Below are positions 16,958 through 24,568 of a stretch of 64,000 nt of DNA, piece by piece. Each line of letters begins with the position of its first letter. Within the stretch, counting starts at the first letter, position 1. Made by a program: the position numbers and the translations under genes. Under the pieces are notes generated by a model. The model was not told where the DNA came from, ran no database searches, and saw only the letters and a list, made by a program, of their open reading frames with translations. The stretch comes from Perlabentimonas sp034003245 (lineage in GTDB: Bacteria; Bacteroidota; Bacteroidia; Bacteroidales; Tenuifilaceae): NCBI GenBank assembly GCA_034003245.1, contig JAVEYY010000024.1, positions 1 through 64,000 on the forward strand. Reading direction: 5' to 3'.

Positions 16958-17236
16958 TGGTTTATTAGTGAAAACCTCCTCGACCGTTGCATTATTCCAA
17001 TCCATCCATAACTCATGTTCTGAGTGATATGAATAGTAAAGTTTTTCTTCCTCTTCGGACATATCTGTTAAATCCTTTTTAACTGGGCATTTACCCTGAA
17101 TCCTTTTTGCTTTTCGGTCTAAATTTCGCTTAAGTTTCAATGCGTCCTCTTTCTGGGTGTAGATGCCCCCTATCCACCACCGGAAATCATCCCAATCGCC
17201 TGAAGAGCATTTAACAATGTAAACTGTTGATTCCAT
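16952..17236 (-). CDS. Hypothetical protein
   Basis: A 94-residue protein starting MESTVYIVKC, overlapping the end of the integrase gene tail to tail by six bases. It has a YIVKCSSGDWDDFRWWIGGIYT opening followed by a Lys-rich helix and an acidic stretch. The opening resembles short proteins that report a value from a two-strand beta unit, but no family is recognised. The position beside the integrase suggests an accessory phage gene. Confidence 0.6.
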   Translation of the reverse strand: MESTVYIVKCSSGDWDDFRWWIGGIYTQKEDALKLKRNLDRKAKRIQGKCPVKKDLTDMSEEEEKLYYSYHSEHELWMDWNNATVEEVFTNKPL

Positions 17237-17337
17237 ACGATGCAATTATAATTGCAAAAATAGGATTTTTTAGAAACTATTCAATGTAATATTGGTGATG
17301 AGAAAAAGTAGAAAGAGATGCAGAAGTTTAATGAAAA

Positions 17338-17745
17338 CTAGACATTAATAAAGACTAACTTCGTTTTATCCTCAGAGGCTTGGACTAGGTACAGATCATT
17401 TGCTTCAATGCACTCGTAAACCTTTTTATAAAGACTGCTTATAGTGTCTCGCGTAAGGTTCTCGCTCCCCATCGACCCTGTCTTTGGATGGACATACATA
17501 AGGTAGATGCTGTCCTTTACGAACACCAGTAGGTAGTAGACCCGATACCCTCCGCTTCCGCTTAATCGCTTTTTTATGTATGGGATATCATCGCTGTTGT
17601 TTAACCGGGTGCCTGACTTTACCTCGTGGATATTCTTACCGTTGAAGAAGTATTCGATTATATCCTTTTGAAGAGTGCTGTATGACTTGTTGCGGGCTAA
17701 TCTCTCAACATTTCTCTTGAAATCCTCTATACAATAAATATTCAT
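17338..17745 (-). CDS. RelE/HigB-like toxin of a type II toxin-antitoxin pair
   Basis: A 135-residue protein whose central part (KKRLSGSGGYRVYYLLVF, then DSIYLMYVHPKTGSMGSENLT) follows the RelE/ParE superfamily pattern of a Gly-Gly-x-Arg strand, a hydrophobic strand and a Tyr-x-Lys stretch before an amphipathic helix. Family toxins cleave mRNA on the ribosome. The gene overlaps the stop of the upstream gene 17745-18206 by one base, as expected for coupled translation. Call is from pattern only. Confidence 0.6.
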   Translation of the reverse strand: MNIYCIEDFKRNVERLARNKSYSTLQKDIIEYFFNGKNIHEVKSGTRLNNSDDIPYIKKRLSGSGGYRVYYLLVFVKDSIYLMYVHPKTGSMGSENLTRDTISSLYKKVYECIEANDLYLVQASEDKTKLVFINV

Positions 17746-18206
17746 TAAGAAAGGGCGAGAAGTCTGGTGGTTTCGATGAAATTGGGGCTGTTAGGTAAGT
17801 AGAAGAATACGGAATCAAGATCTTCAATGGCTTCGCCTAAATCGTCAATAGCGAGTTTTAATGATCTAATCTCCTCTTTTGCTATGCCCTTTTTTCTTAG
17901 GCTACCCATTTTTACGTACTGACGAATTAGAGAGGAGTGCAGGTCTTTACCCGCAGAAATGATGTCATTAAGGAGTCTAAGGCAATCGTCATCTAGGTTG
18001 TTGAACCAGGTTATTTCTTGAAGCCTGATGTTAATGTTATTTATTTTTTGGGTTTTGCTTTTAAGAAGGTCTTTAAAACCGTTTATGCTGTCCAGCAGAA
18101 CATTAATCCTCTCATCTGAGTTTAGGGGGCTCTTTTTCTCATCAAAGGAGAATGACCTAACGTTGCTGACAGTCTCTTTAATTTGCTCTTTGTATATGCA
18201 GTCCAT
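17745..18206 (-). CDS. Partner of the RelE-like toxin, probable antitoxin
   Basis: A 153-residue, mostly helical protein with no DNA-binding motif I recognise. It lies directly upstream of the toxin-like gene with a one-base overlap and no promoter between, so the two form one operon. Large helical partners occur with RelE-type toxins in Bacteroidota, but antitoxin function is inferred only from the arrangement. Candidate -7 boxes (TATATTTG on the minus strand) lie at 18291-18298 and 18311-18318. Confidence 0.5.
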   Translation of the reverse strand: MDCIYKEQIKETVSNVRSFSFDEKKSPLNSDERINVLLDSINGFKDLLKSKTQKINNINIRLQEITWFNNLDDDCLRLLNDIISAGKDLHSSLIRQYVKMGSLRKKGIAKEEIRSLKLAIDDLGEAIEDLDSVFFYLPNSPNFIETTRLLALS

Positions 18207-18342
18207 CTTTATGAATTTTATACACCTAACGGCTGGGGGTGTGTTATTCAGTAACGTAATTCACGGATAATTGTTACTTGAATTCCGGAACAAATATATT
18301 AATGTTAATTCAAATATAAACAATTTCACAAAATTATTAACA

Positions 18343-19128
18343 TTATTTGTTCTTTCGGTTATTGTACTCATCAATCAGCCTATTGGCCTCCTCATCGGTA
18401 ATGCTATCAGGTTGGTTTTCTCTTATGGGCATAAAGTTAAAATCCTCTCTAAGAACATTCTTCCGCTCCAGCTCCATGTGCTCAATCCCGTCAGGGATAT
18501 CCACAGGGCCATTCTCCAGGTAGTCGGTAATGTATCGAATCTTCCAGTTCACGTTGTCGACGTACAGGGTGTTGGGCAGCTTCCTTATGGCGTTGTCAAT
18601 CATGGAAAGGGAGAAGGCAGGGCAGAAATCGAGCCTGTTCTGGTTGGCCTCCTCCACGAGAATAGCCCTGATCTGCTCCTTGTTGATCTGCCAAACATTC
18701 TCAGAAACGAAATGGCCGTAGTGATACCAGTACCTATGCGGCCAGAACGAGGGGAGGATGTACCTTTCTATGCTCTTGAGCTTCTTGCACCCCCAGCAGC
18801 CCCCATCGTTGCAGTAGGTGCTCTTGTCGTAGGTCTCTCTGTAGAAGTTGTAGTAGCAGTACTTGAGTTCCTGGATGGCGTAGAACCACTCGCTCAGCAC
18901 CCGGTAGGGGGCAAGGGGTTTCCCGTTGAACAGCACGGTGCAGCCAGCCCATCGCTTCACGTTGTGGATGATAAGGTTAAAATCTTCCCATTGGGAGTAA
19001 AGCGAATCGGCATCGGGGATGCGCAGCACGTTGGTATCACCCTCTTCAAAATCGGGGAACCGCCGGCAGTGCTTTAGCACCTCCTTGAACCTTTTGGCCG
19101 TGGATTTCTTGAAACGGATCTCGATCAT
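18343..19128 (-). CDS. Hypothetical prophage protein with a Cys cluster
   Basis: A 261-residue protein. A CNDGGCWGCKKL stretch (about 106-117) could bind a metal. The rest is rich in aromatic residues (FYAIQELKYCYYNFYRE, WPHRYWYHYGHF). No family recognised. It overlaps the start of nothing, ends next to the lipoprotein gene (four-base overlap at 19125-19128) and is on the strand of the repressor, so it may be expressed in the lysogen. The opposite-strand frame 18271-19077 is rejected. Confidence 0.6.
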   Translation of the reverse strand: MIEIRFKKSTAKRFKEVLKHCRRFPDFEEGDTNVLRIPDADSLYSQWEDFNLIIHNVKRWAGCTVLFNGKPLAPYRVLSEWFYAIQELKYCYYNFYRETYDKSTYCNDGGCWGCKKLKSIERYILPSFWPHRYWYHYGHFVSENVWQINKEQIRAILVEEANQNRLDFCPAFSLSMIDNAIRKLPNTLYVDNVNWKIRYITDYLENGPVDIPDGIEHMELERKNVLREDFNFMPIRENQPDSITDEEANRLIDEYNNRKNK

Positions 19129-19583
19129 TTTCTAATACTACCCAATGAGGTACTAAGTATAGTGTTGGAGTTTTTACTGTCTATCTGATTGCTTAGCATT
19201 GTATCGTCGTCAATTGTAATTTCAGTATGATCTTCTTGTGTTAAGTAGGTATAGGAAACAGTATACATCCTATAGTTGCTAGAGAGATCGTAAAACGGTG
19301 ACTCTTCGGGTAAAAATCTGAAAGAAACCTTCACTTTTTCTATTCCTTCTTCAGCCGTAATAATGTTACTTTCACCACCCTCCGGAGGTATGGGGTCAAG
19401 GTTTATCTGTTTTGCAATATCTTCTCCTCTATAACAAAATACTATGACTTCCCAGAGAGTTCCATCAAGATACTCCATGTCAGAATTCATTTCAGTTACA
19501 TTATTAATAACCTGAAAGGTGGTTTCTTTTTCCTTGCAGCTCATAAGCGCAATAATTGCTAGGATGAATAAAATACGTTTCAT
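19125..19583 (-). CDS. Small lipoprotein, probable lysogenic-conversion gene
   Basis: Starting at MKRILFILA (a longer ATG start at 19640 would overlap the repressor), the 152-residue protein has a lipoprotein signal with lipobox ALMSCKE, then a beta-rich acidic domain with no recognised family. It lies immediately downstream of the repressor gene on the same strand, the classic place for genes expressed from a lysogen; superinfection exclusion is one possibility but is not shown. Confidence 0.6.
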   Translation of the reverse strand: MKRILFILAIIALMSCKEKETTFQVINNVTEMNSDMEYLDGTLWEVIVFCYRGEDIAKQINLDPIPPEGGESNIITAEEGIEKVKVSFRFLPEESPFYDLSSNYRMYTVSYTYLTQEDHTEITIDDDTMLSNQIDSKNSNTILSTSLGSIRK

Positions 19584-19629
19584 AATCGCATAAGGTTTAG
19601 GTTGATAATAGTCAAATATATGAAAATAA

Positions 19630-20349
19630 TTAAAATCCATTCTCAGTCTCCCTTTTTATCTCCTTTAGGTAAAACAGTTGCATCACCTCTTTCAAGTTCA
19701 CTTCAAAATCGTCATATTCAGAATTAAAGGAGTGACAAGTTATTATGCCCTTCTCAACATTGTGGGCAGTAACCTCCTTAATACAAATGCCCTCGGTTTT
19801 ATGCACTATGATAAATACCCTAGGGATATGTAGCTTATACGTCCAGTACTCCTTGTATAGCTCTCTTCCTAAAACAACATCGCCAGAACAGATAGCCCTT
19901 CGGGTATTATCGTCCATGCTGTCGCCCCGCACCTCGAAGGCCACGTAGTTTCCACCACTGTATTTTTTTGAAGCAACATACAGGGGCTGTGCCTCCATAA
20001 AACCAGCATCGCCAAAACCACTCATGTAGCCACCATAGGCATATTGGCTAATAAGTGGGGCGGTAGTTACATCGTGCGGAGCAAATCGGCGGGGTATGGC
20101 CCCGTTCTCACCCTCGAGCAGGGGTGAGCCTTGGCCAGTGAGGAGCCAAGTAGGGTTAACTTTAGGAAATGTTAAAAATATTTTCTCAAGTGTATCGAAG
20201 CTAGGTTTTTTAGTCCGGTCTTTAATTATGCGTCCAATAGTTACATTATTGTTAGAATATCCCAAAGCCTTGCTAAACGATGTAGGGTTAAAACCTAATG
20301 TTTCAATTAACAATTCCAATCTTTCACTAATTGTTTGTTGAGTATTCAT
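19630..20349 (-). CDS. Prophage repressor, XRE helix-turn-helix plus S24 peptidase domain
   Basis: CI/LexA-like master repressor of lysogeny. The N-terminal HTH (about 12-60, SFSKALGYSNNNVTIGRII) is followed by a linker with an AYGGYMSGFGD motif at the usual self-cleavage region, then an S24 domain with the catalytic Ser in FEVRGDSMDD (about 145) and a later Lys in ICIKEV. The expected Ala-Gly cleavage pair reads Tyr-Gly-Gly here, so self-cleavage is uncertain. It is transcribed away from a plus-strand ORF at 20412 across a 62-base gap. Confidence 0.9.
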   Translation of the reverse strand: MNTQQTISERLELLIETLGFNPTSFSKALGYSNNNVTIGRIIKDRTKKPSFDTLEKIFLTFPKVNPTWLLTGQGSPLLEGENGAIPRRFAPHDVTTAPLISQYAYGGYMSGFGDAGFMEAQPLYVASKKYSGGNYVAFEVRGDSMDDNTRRAICSGDVVLGRELYKEYWTYKLHIPRVFIIVHKTEGICIKEVTAHNVEKGIITCHSFNSEYDDFEVNLKEVMQLFYLKEIKRETENGF

Positions 20350-20411
20350 TTTGTTTGTTTAAATTTGTGTCATCAGTAATTCAGACTAGTACAAACTAAC
20401 ACCCCACAGCC

Positions 20412-20684
20412 ATGAGCAAAAGAAGCAATCCCGTTGAGCCTCCCAGCGAGGTATGGATTAAAAAAATGTCGCCTGAAACCGAGGCAATGCTGGAAAACGC
20501 CTTCAGGGAGATGGGTAGGAGCTCGCTTAATCATAGGTCTCAAGATTTAGAATCAGCTTCACCAGCTCTCGATAGCCTTGAATGCTACGTTGTGCCTCTA
20601 CTGCTAACAGTAAGTCTGTTAGGAGCTGCTTGTTGTATTGGGATACTTTTAGTGAGGGCTGCACTGTTTCTAGTAGTTGGCTAA
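20412..20684 (+). CDS. Short ORF divergent from the repressor
   Basis: A 90-residue frame that starts after ACACCCCACAGCC, in the position where a cro-like gene would be. Only the first 38 codons (MSKRSNPVEPPSEVW onward) are free of overlap; the rest is antisense to the 20527-20997 gene. No HTH is visible. It may be a real small gene, or chance. Confidence 0.35.
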   Translation: MSKRSNPVEPPSEVWIKKMSPETEAMLENAFREMGRSSLNHRSQDLESASPALDSLECYVVPLLLTVSLLGAACCIGILLVRAALFLVVG

Positions 20685-20997
20685 CGAGCCCCCCGCAGGT
20701 TGTAAAGTAGCCGTTCTTACTCGAGTGCAGCAGTGCCGCTAGCATGTAGTTTAAGTAGTTAAACTCCTTGTTCTGTACGGGTTCATTAACCAGCTGGCTG
20801 TAGTAAAAATCAGCCACTGCCTTTGAGGTTAGGCACTGCGAGCGGTTTATCTCAGAGATCATCAACCCTTTGACCTTCTCCACCTCCTTTAGCTTCTGTC
20901 TAAAATTTATGGTGGTGTAGATCTGCCAGCCAATAAGGAGCATTACTAGTAACGAAAGTATCCCTACCGTAATGCTTAATACTATCCCTATATCCAT
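20527..20997 (-). CDS. Membrane-anchored hypothetical protein
   Basis: A 156-residue protein with one N-terminal transmembrane segment (IGIVLSITVGILSLLVMLLIG, about 3-23) followed by a helical cytoplasmic or external part. No family recognised. It ends opposite the divergent ORF at 20412 and begins 23 bases after the zinc-ribbon membrane protein gene, with which it probably forms one unit on the minus strand. Confidence 0.6.
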   Translation of the reverse strand: MDIGIVLSITVGILSLLVMLLIGWQIYTTINFRQKLKEVEKVKGLMISEINRSQCLTSKAVADFYYSQLVNEPVQNKEFNYLNYMLAALLHSSKNGYFTTCGGLVSQLLETVQPSLKVSQYNKQLLTDLLLAVEAQRSIQGYRELVKLILNLETYD

Positions 20998-21020
20998 TGC
21001 TCTATCGTATTGTAGTGATG

Positions 21021-21428
21021 CTACTTATCATCGTAAATTTCAATGCCTTCGAGTTTGGCTTTCTCGATAAAGTACTCCCTGGCAATGGCCGAACTGGCCA
21101 CCAAGGTAGAAAGCCCGCTGCATAAAAAGTAAATGGTTAACCCAACGACTAAAAGAGTTACTAGGGCTATAGTGCCAGCATAGGCGTCAATTTCTAAAGC
21201 GTAGTAGAGCGCTCCAAACCCAAGAATTATAGACAGACCAAGAGCTACGTTGCCAAAAGCCTTAATGGGCTGCGCCCCGGATTTCTTCTGGTCTACAAAT
21301 ATGCGTTTAGCTGGTTTTTTCGATTCCGAAGGCTTCTTGTTCATACCCTTTGCAACCATCAATTCGCCGCATTTAGCGCATTCAGTGGTTGAATCCTCGT
21401 TGGTAGTACCGCATTTGCATTTCCACAT
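21021..21428 (-). CDS. Zinc-ribbon membrane protein
   Basis: A 135-residue protein with an N-terminal zinc ribbon (CKCGTTNEDSTTECAKCGE, four Cys), a Lys-rich linker and two transmembrane segments (about 55-75 and 83-103). Function unknown. Upstream of 20527-20997 on the same strand. Confidence 0.65.
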   Translation of the reverse strand: MWKCKCGTTNEDSTTECAKCGELMVAKGMNKKPSESKKPAKRIFVDQKKSGAQPIKAFGNVALGLSIILGFGALYYALEIDAYAGTIALVTLLVVGLTIYFLCSGLSTLVASSAIAREYFIEKAKLEGIEIYDDK

Positions 21429-21513
21429 AACCGTATTTTTTAAAACAATAATACATTAATCAATAATTTGATAATCAATTATATATAAAAATATATGCAA
21501 AAAAGACGTAAAT

Positions 21514-21557
21514 AATTCACAAAATGATTGTAATTCACAAAAGTTTGTTTGTATTTG
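21514..21557 (+). promoter_or_regulatory. Phage promoter with direct-repeat operators
   Basis: AATTCACAAAA occurs at 21514-21524 and again at 21532-21542 (18-base offset). A TTG at 21528-21530 and TGTATTTG at 21550-21557 form a near-consensus -33/-7 pair reading rightwards. The repeats overlap or flank the -33 box, as repressor sites would. Confidence 0.5.
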
Positions 21558-21609
21558 CAGAAGCAATCTAAAGCAAATCACAGCAGAAGCAACCAACAAA
21601 AAGAACGTT

Positions 21610-21828
21610 ATGACCACACAAGCAAACACACTGGCCGGGGCGGTACGAGGGCTAAGCGAGCCAACCGCCCGCACGGTAGCCCTGGGGCTACGGCTGCTCA
21701 GGTTCGCTCCTTGGCTTGGTAAACGATCCGGTACAGCTCGTTGCGTATCACGAGCAGCGCATCTGTACCTTGCCCTTCGCGCTGGGCTTGGGCAACTATG
21801 GCATCGAGCTCGGCAATGGCGGCGGTAG
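21610..21828 (+). CDS. Short ORF after a phage promoter, doubtful
   Basis: A 72-residue frame opening MTTQANTLAGAVRGL, 52 bases downstream of a promoter-like -7 box. Its start resembles that of the gene at 22382 (MTT). Only the first 29 codons are free of overlap with the minus-strand gene at 21698-21940; the remaining Arg-rich sequence looks like an antisense translation. Kept as a possible leader gene. Confidence 0.25.
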   Translation: MTTQANTLAGAVRGLSEPTARTVALGLRLLRFAPWLGKRSGTARCVSRAAHLYLALRAGLGQLWHRARQWRR

Positions 21829-21940
21829 CATCGTGCAGGTGATGCTCAATGCGCCTGCCCTGCTCAATATCATCGAGGGCCCGCTGGTAGAGCTTGAGGA
21901 TTAGATCTACCTGTTCGAAATTAGGGTTTGGCATATCCAT
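21698..21940 (-). CDS. Small helical hypothetical protein
   Basis: An 80-residue mostly helical protein (FEQVDLILKLYQRALDDIEQG, then DATAAIAELDAIVAQAQ). No family recognised. It lies 19 bases after the HTH regulator gene on the same strand and probably shares its transcript. Confidence 0.55.
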   Translation of the reverse strand: MDMPNPNFEQVDLILKLYQRALDDIEQGRRIEHHLHDATAAIAELDAIVAQAQREGQGTDALLVIRNELYRIVYQAKERT

Positions 21941-21959
21941 TCATTTTTAGAACGTTCTT

Positions 21960-22280
21960 TCACTTTTTGATGTGCTCGATGGCCAGCTTCAGGGCGGCAA
22001 TGGTCTCGTCCTTGGCGGCAATGGTTTGCCGAAGACTATCTAGCTCCCTGTTGAGCCGGATTACTTCGGCTTTTAAGTCAAGCGCATCAAAACTGTTTTG
22101 ATTAATGGAATTATCGGCTAATAGTTTACGTAAAATTGCGTGTTTTGAGTTGGGTATATTCCCCCCAGCTTCCCAGTTTTGGATAGTTCTAGGGTGTACT
22201 CCAAGCATTTCAGCAAGTTTTTCCTGTGAAACACCCAACTTTTCACGTAAATCTTTAATCTTTAATTCACACATATTCAA
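21960..22280 (-). CDS. XRE-family transcriptional regulator with coiled-coil tail
   Basis: A 106-residue DNA-binding protein: helix-turn-helix at about 9-50 (LREKLGVSQEKLAEMLGVH, then RTIQNWEAGG) and a C-terminal leucine-patterned coiled coil (about 68-104) for dimerisation. It is divergent from the 22382 gene, and the gap holds two matching dyads over the promoter, so it probably controls both directions. It is a second switch besides the S24 repressor. Confidence 0.85.
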   Translation of the reverse strand: MNMCELKIKDLREKLGVSQEKLAEMLGVHPRTIQNWEAGGNIPNSKHAILRKLLADNSINQNSFDALDLKAEVIRLNRELDSLRQTIAAKDETIAALKLAIEHIKK

Positions 22281-22305
22281 TTAAATGCAAAGTAATTTTC
22301 AAAAA

Positions 22306-22360
22306 ACACGCAAAAATGTGTGTTTATATTTGCAAAAACACACAATAATGTGTATATTTG
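22306..22360. promoter_or_regulatory. Two operator-like dyads and a rightward phage promoter
   Basis: ACACGCAAAAATGTGT (22306-22321) and ACACACAATAATGTGT (22338-22353) share the dyad ACAC(A/G)CAAWAATGTGT; their starts are 32 bases apart, about three helical turns. A TTG at 22330-22332 and TATATTTG at 22353-22360 form a -33/-7 pair with the 23-base offset also seen at rpoD; the second dyad fills the space between the boxes. Confidence 0.65.
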
Positions 22361-22381
22361 CAGAAACAAAAACCTAATACC

Positions 22382-22636
22382 ATGACCACACTAACCCAAA
22401 CAACCCAAAGCACCCGCTACGATTTCGCTCAGCATGAGCGGGTGGTATGCCAGCGATTGGCCAGGCGCAACGCCAAGGTATTGGCCTTTGACTTTGAGAA
22501 CGGCGAACCCGTGAGGGTTTTGCGCACCGTAATAAAAGCCGTAAAAATTGGCGGTAACTGGAGGGTTGTGCTGAACAAGCCCCTTCCAACAGGAGGCCAA
22601 GCTATTGACCGCTCCCTGGTTAGCGAGTTATCATAA
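22382..22636 (+). CDS. Small early phage protein
   Basis: An 84-residue protein starting at MTTLTQTTQS (an in-frame TTG at 22358 lies inside the -7 box and is excluded). A KVLAFDFENGEPVRVLRTVIKAVK core suggests a small beta-rich fold. No family recognised. First gene after the operator-controlled promoter. Confidence 0.55.
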   Translation: MTTLTQTTQSTRYDFAQHERVVCQRLARRNAKVLAFDFENGEPVRVLRTVIKAVKIGGNWRVVLNKPLPTGGQAIDRSLVSELS

Positions 22637-22654
22637 TTTAATACAAAGAACGAC

Positions 22655-22840
22655 ATGAAATCACTAGACGTACATTTTTCGGAACTCCCACTGGAATGCA
22701 AGGTGGTAATGGCCGCCAGCTCCCTAAAGGAATTTGATGAGCAGGTTGAACGACTACAGACGGTGCGAGCCCAGTTTGAGCTTATTGCGAATCCGCAAGT
22801 ACCAGCTGACGAACATCCTCATACCGCTCATCAACCGTGA
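22655..22840 (+). CDS. Small early phage ORF
   Basis: A 61-residue frame MKSLDVHFSELPLECKV followed by a helical part. It follows the 22382 gene by 18 bases. Its last 59 bases overlap the end of the opposite-strand gene 22782-22979, so its true C-terminus may be unusual. No family recognised. Confidence 0.45.
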   Translation: MKSLDVHFSELPLECKVVMAASSLKEFDEQVERLQTVRAQFELIANPQVPADEHPHTAHQP

Positions 22841-22979
22841 TGAGGTATGCATGCTCTTTCCTTGAAGGGGCTACAAGAAAAACGATTGTCATCTTGTCTT
22901 GGGGTTCAATACGAACCACGTTTGACAGGTTGACCAGCACGGGAAATCCGTTCGAGTGAAGTTCTATGAATTTATTCAT
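22782..22979 (-). CDS. FlbD-like small protein
   Basis: A 65-residue protein MNKFIELHSNGFPVLVNLSN then IEPQDKMTIVFLV, resembling the FlbD-like small beta fold found in many phage and host genomes. No flagellar role is implied here. A TATATTTG box lies on the minus strand at 23013-23020, about 34 bases upstream, so it may have its own promoter. Confidence 0.55.
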   Translation of the reverse strand: MNKFIELHSNGFPVLVNLSNVVRIEPQDKMTIVFLVAPSRKEHAYLITVDERYEDVRQLVLADSQ

Positions 22980-23049
22980 AAGCTATTGGAATTAGATAAA
23001 CAAAACTACATACAAATATAAACAAAATCAAACTAAAATTTTAGCCAAA

Positions 23050-23298
23050 ATGGAGAGCAGGGAGAAGACGCTGAAGGAGAGGCTACCGCATAACGCCATA
23101 AGCGATATTACGGAGCTGGTGGGCATGAGCTATCAGGTGGTGAGCCGGGTGATTAACCGAACGGTGAAGTTCAGACGGGCAGATGGAAGAGTGGTGAGGG
23201 CTTGTAGCGTGGAGAGCGAGAGGAGGATACTTGACGTGGCGGAGAGCTACGCGAAGCGGCATGAAGAGCTCAAGGAATCCCTGCGCTCCGTTGGCTAA
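23050..23298 (+). CDS. Small helix-turn-helix protein
   Basis: An 82-residue protein with a DNA-binding-like segment ISDITELVGMSYQVVSRVIN (about 17-36) and a helical C-terminus. Probably a phage early regulator. Starts an array of closely spaced plus-strand genes. Confidence 0.6.
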   Translation: MESREKTLKERLPHNAISDITELVGMSYQVVSRVINRTVKFRRADGRVVRACSVESERRILDVAESYAKRHEELKESLRSVG

Positions 23299-23312
23299 CA
23301 AACGATAAGGTC

Positions 23313-23861
23313 ATGAATATCCCAGGCATTACTGACAACAACATTGAGATTTTCGCCTCAGACTACCCCGAGTGCAAAGCGATGCATAAGGGTCGCGTGG
23401 TTCGATTCTGGGATTTGCCCGAGCGCACCCTGGATAGATTAACGGGCATGGCCCTATCTGACCGCGAGGCGATGAGAACCTTCCGCGAGGAGGGCATCAA
23501 GAGCGAGAAGCTGATGGTTGAAATCTGGGTGTGGTGCAACCTGGGCAGGTTTGACTACATACCCGACTTTGAAACCAATAACGGCAGGGTAAACCTTGAG
23601 TACCATGACTGTGGCAGGAGGGGGAAATGCCCTTGGGAGTTCAGGCGGTGCAAGCGGCTAAAGACCCAAACCGATACCCTAACCCCCAGGGAGACCGACT
23701 ACCTCAAGCAGACGGCCAAGGGGTTTACCGATAACGAGATTGCCGAAAGGATGAATCTTAAACCGAATTCCATGATCAGCCTTGCCCGGCGGGTGAGGGA
23801 GAAGGTGGGCGTGAGCAACCGGGCGGGGCTGGCATCATGGGCGATGAGGACAATGCTATGA
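23313..23861 (+). CDS. LuxR-type (GerE) helix-turn-helix protein
   Basis: A 182-residue protein. The C-terminal part (about 118-180) is a GerE-like HTH: LTPRETDYLKQTAKGFTDNE, then IAERMNLKPNSMISLARRVR. The N-terminal part has a CGRRGKCPWEFRRCKRL Cys cluster. No receiver domain. Likely a phage transcription regulator. Confidence 0.7.
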   Translation: MNIPGITDNNIEIFASDYPECKAMHKGRVVRFWDLPERTLDRLTGMALSDREAMRTFREEGIKSEKLMVEIWVWCNLGRFDYIPDFETNNGRVNLEYHDCGRRGKCPWEFRRCKRLKTQTDTLTPRETDYLKQTAKGFTDNEIAERMNLKPNSMISLARRVREKVGVSNRAGLASWAMRTML

Positions 23862-24049
23862 CAAGGCAAGATGCAAAGAAATTGAAGCAATTAGCAGGAG
23901 TGCTGGGGAGCGCCCTGAAGGAGGTGCAGGGGCTTCTTGAGAAGTATGAGGAGCCCCAGCCACCTCGGAAGAACCATAAGCAGGAGAGGGTAGAGAAGTA
24001 CCGATACAAGTTCCTCTCCGGCCAAATGACCAAACGGAGAGCGGTATGA
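23858..24049 (+). CDS. Small basic phage protein
   Basis: Starting at MTRQDAKKLKQLAG (ATGA overlap with the preceding stop) it has 63 residues, helical then Lys/Arg-rich. A longer start at 23837 would lengthen the overlap. No family recognised. Confidence 0.5.
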   Translation: MTRQDAKKLKQLAGVLGSALKEVQGLLEKYEEPQPPRKNHKQERVEKYRYKFLSGQMTKRRAV

Positions 24050-24330
24050 ACACAGACCTTTTTGGAATTCTTGGGAGGGCATTAGACCCCCAGAGCCTAG
24101 CGGTGGAGAGCACCAGCGCGGCCATCGACGCGATGACCAAGAACCGCTTTGAGCGGATGAGCTCAGAGCAGAGGAAGAGCACCCGGCTTTACTACCAGCG
24201 AAACATCGCCATGGAGGAAGGGAAGTACCCGAGGCCTAAGGGGGCAACCCCCATGCCCTGGATGCTCGAGGGCTGGCGAAATGAGCTGAACCAGCTGGAG
24301 CGAACCATGCGGGGAAAACGTGAAATCTAA
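24046..24330 (+). CDS. Hypothetical early phage protein
   Basis: A 94-residue protein starting MNTDLFGILGRALDPQ, with an ATGA overlap with the previous gene. Helical, ends GWRNELNQLERTMRGKREI. No family recognised. Confidence 0.55.
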   Translation: MNTDLFGILGRALDPQSLAVESTSAAIDAMTKNRFERMSSEQRKSTRLYYQRNIAMEEGKYPRPKGATPMPWMLEGWRNELNQLERTMRGKREI

Positions 24331-24568
24331 ATATAAGAATATGACGTGGAGCGAGTACGATGAGCGGTATGGGGAGTCAAGGGAGGACTTTCTCGAAGCG
24401 GAAGAGGAGGACGTTGAGCGATGCAGCTACTGCGGAGGTTCAGCGAGCATCACCAGAAGAGCATTCAGGGTAGATAACCAGATCAAAACCGAGCCGATAT
24501 GTTCAGCATGTTTAGCCGAAGAGCTACCAGACCAAAGCCCATCACGGGAACCTGCACGGGTTGCGTGA
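24320..24568 (+). CDS. Zinc-ribbon phage protein
   Basis: An 82-residue protein starting at GTG, overlapping the previous gene by 11 bases. Cys pairs CSYCGG and CSAC about 23 residues apart can bind one zinc ion. It overlaps the next gene by 70 bases. Function unknown. Confidence 0.55.
   Translation: MKSKYKNMTWSEYDERYGESREDFLEAEEEDVERCSYCGGSASITRRAFRVDNQIKTEPICSACLAEELPDQSPSREPARVA

Noticed and set aside
18271..19077. Long 268-residue plus-strand frame
   Set aside because: It is antisense to the 18343-19128 gene, whose Cys cluster and composition look real. The plus-strand product is Val/Leu/Pro-rich with no protein-like pattern.
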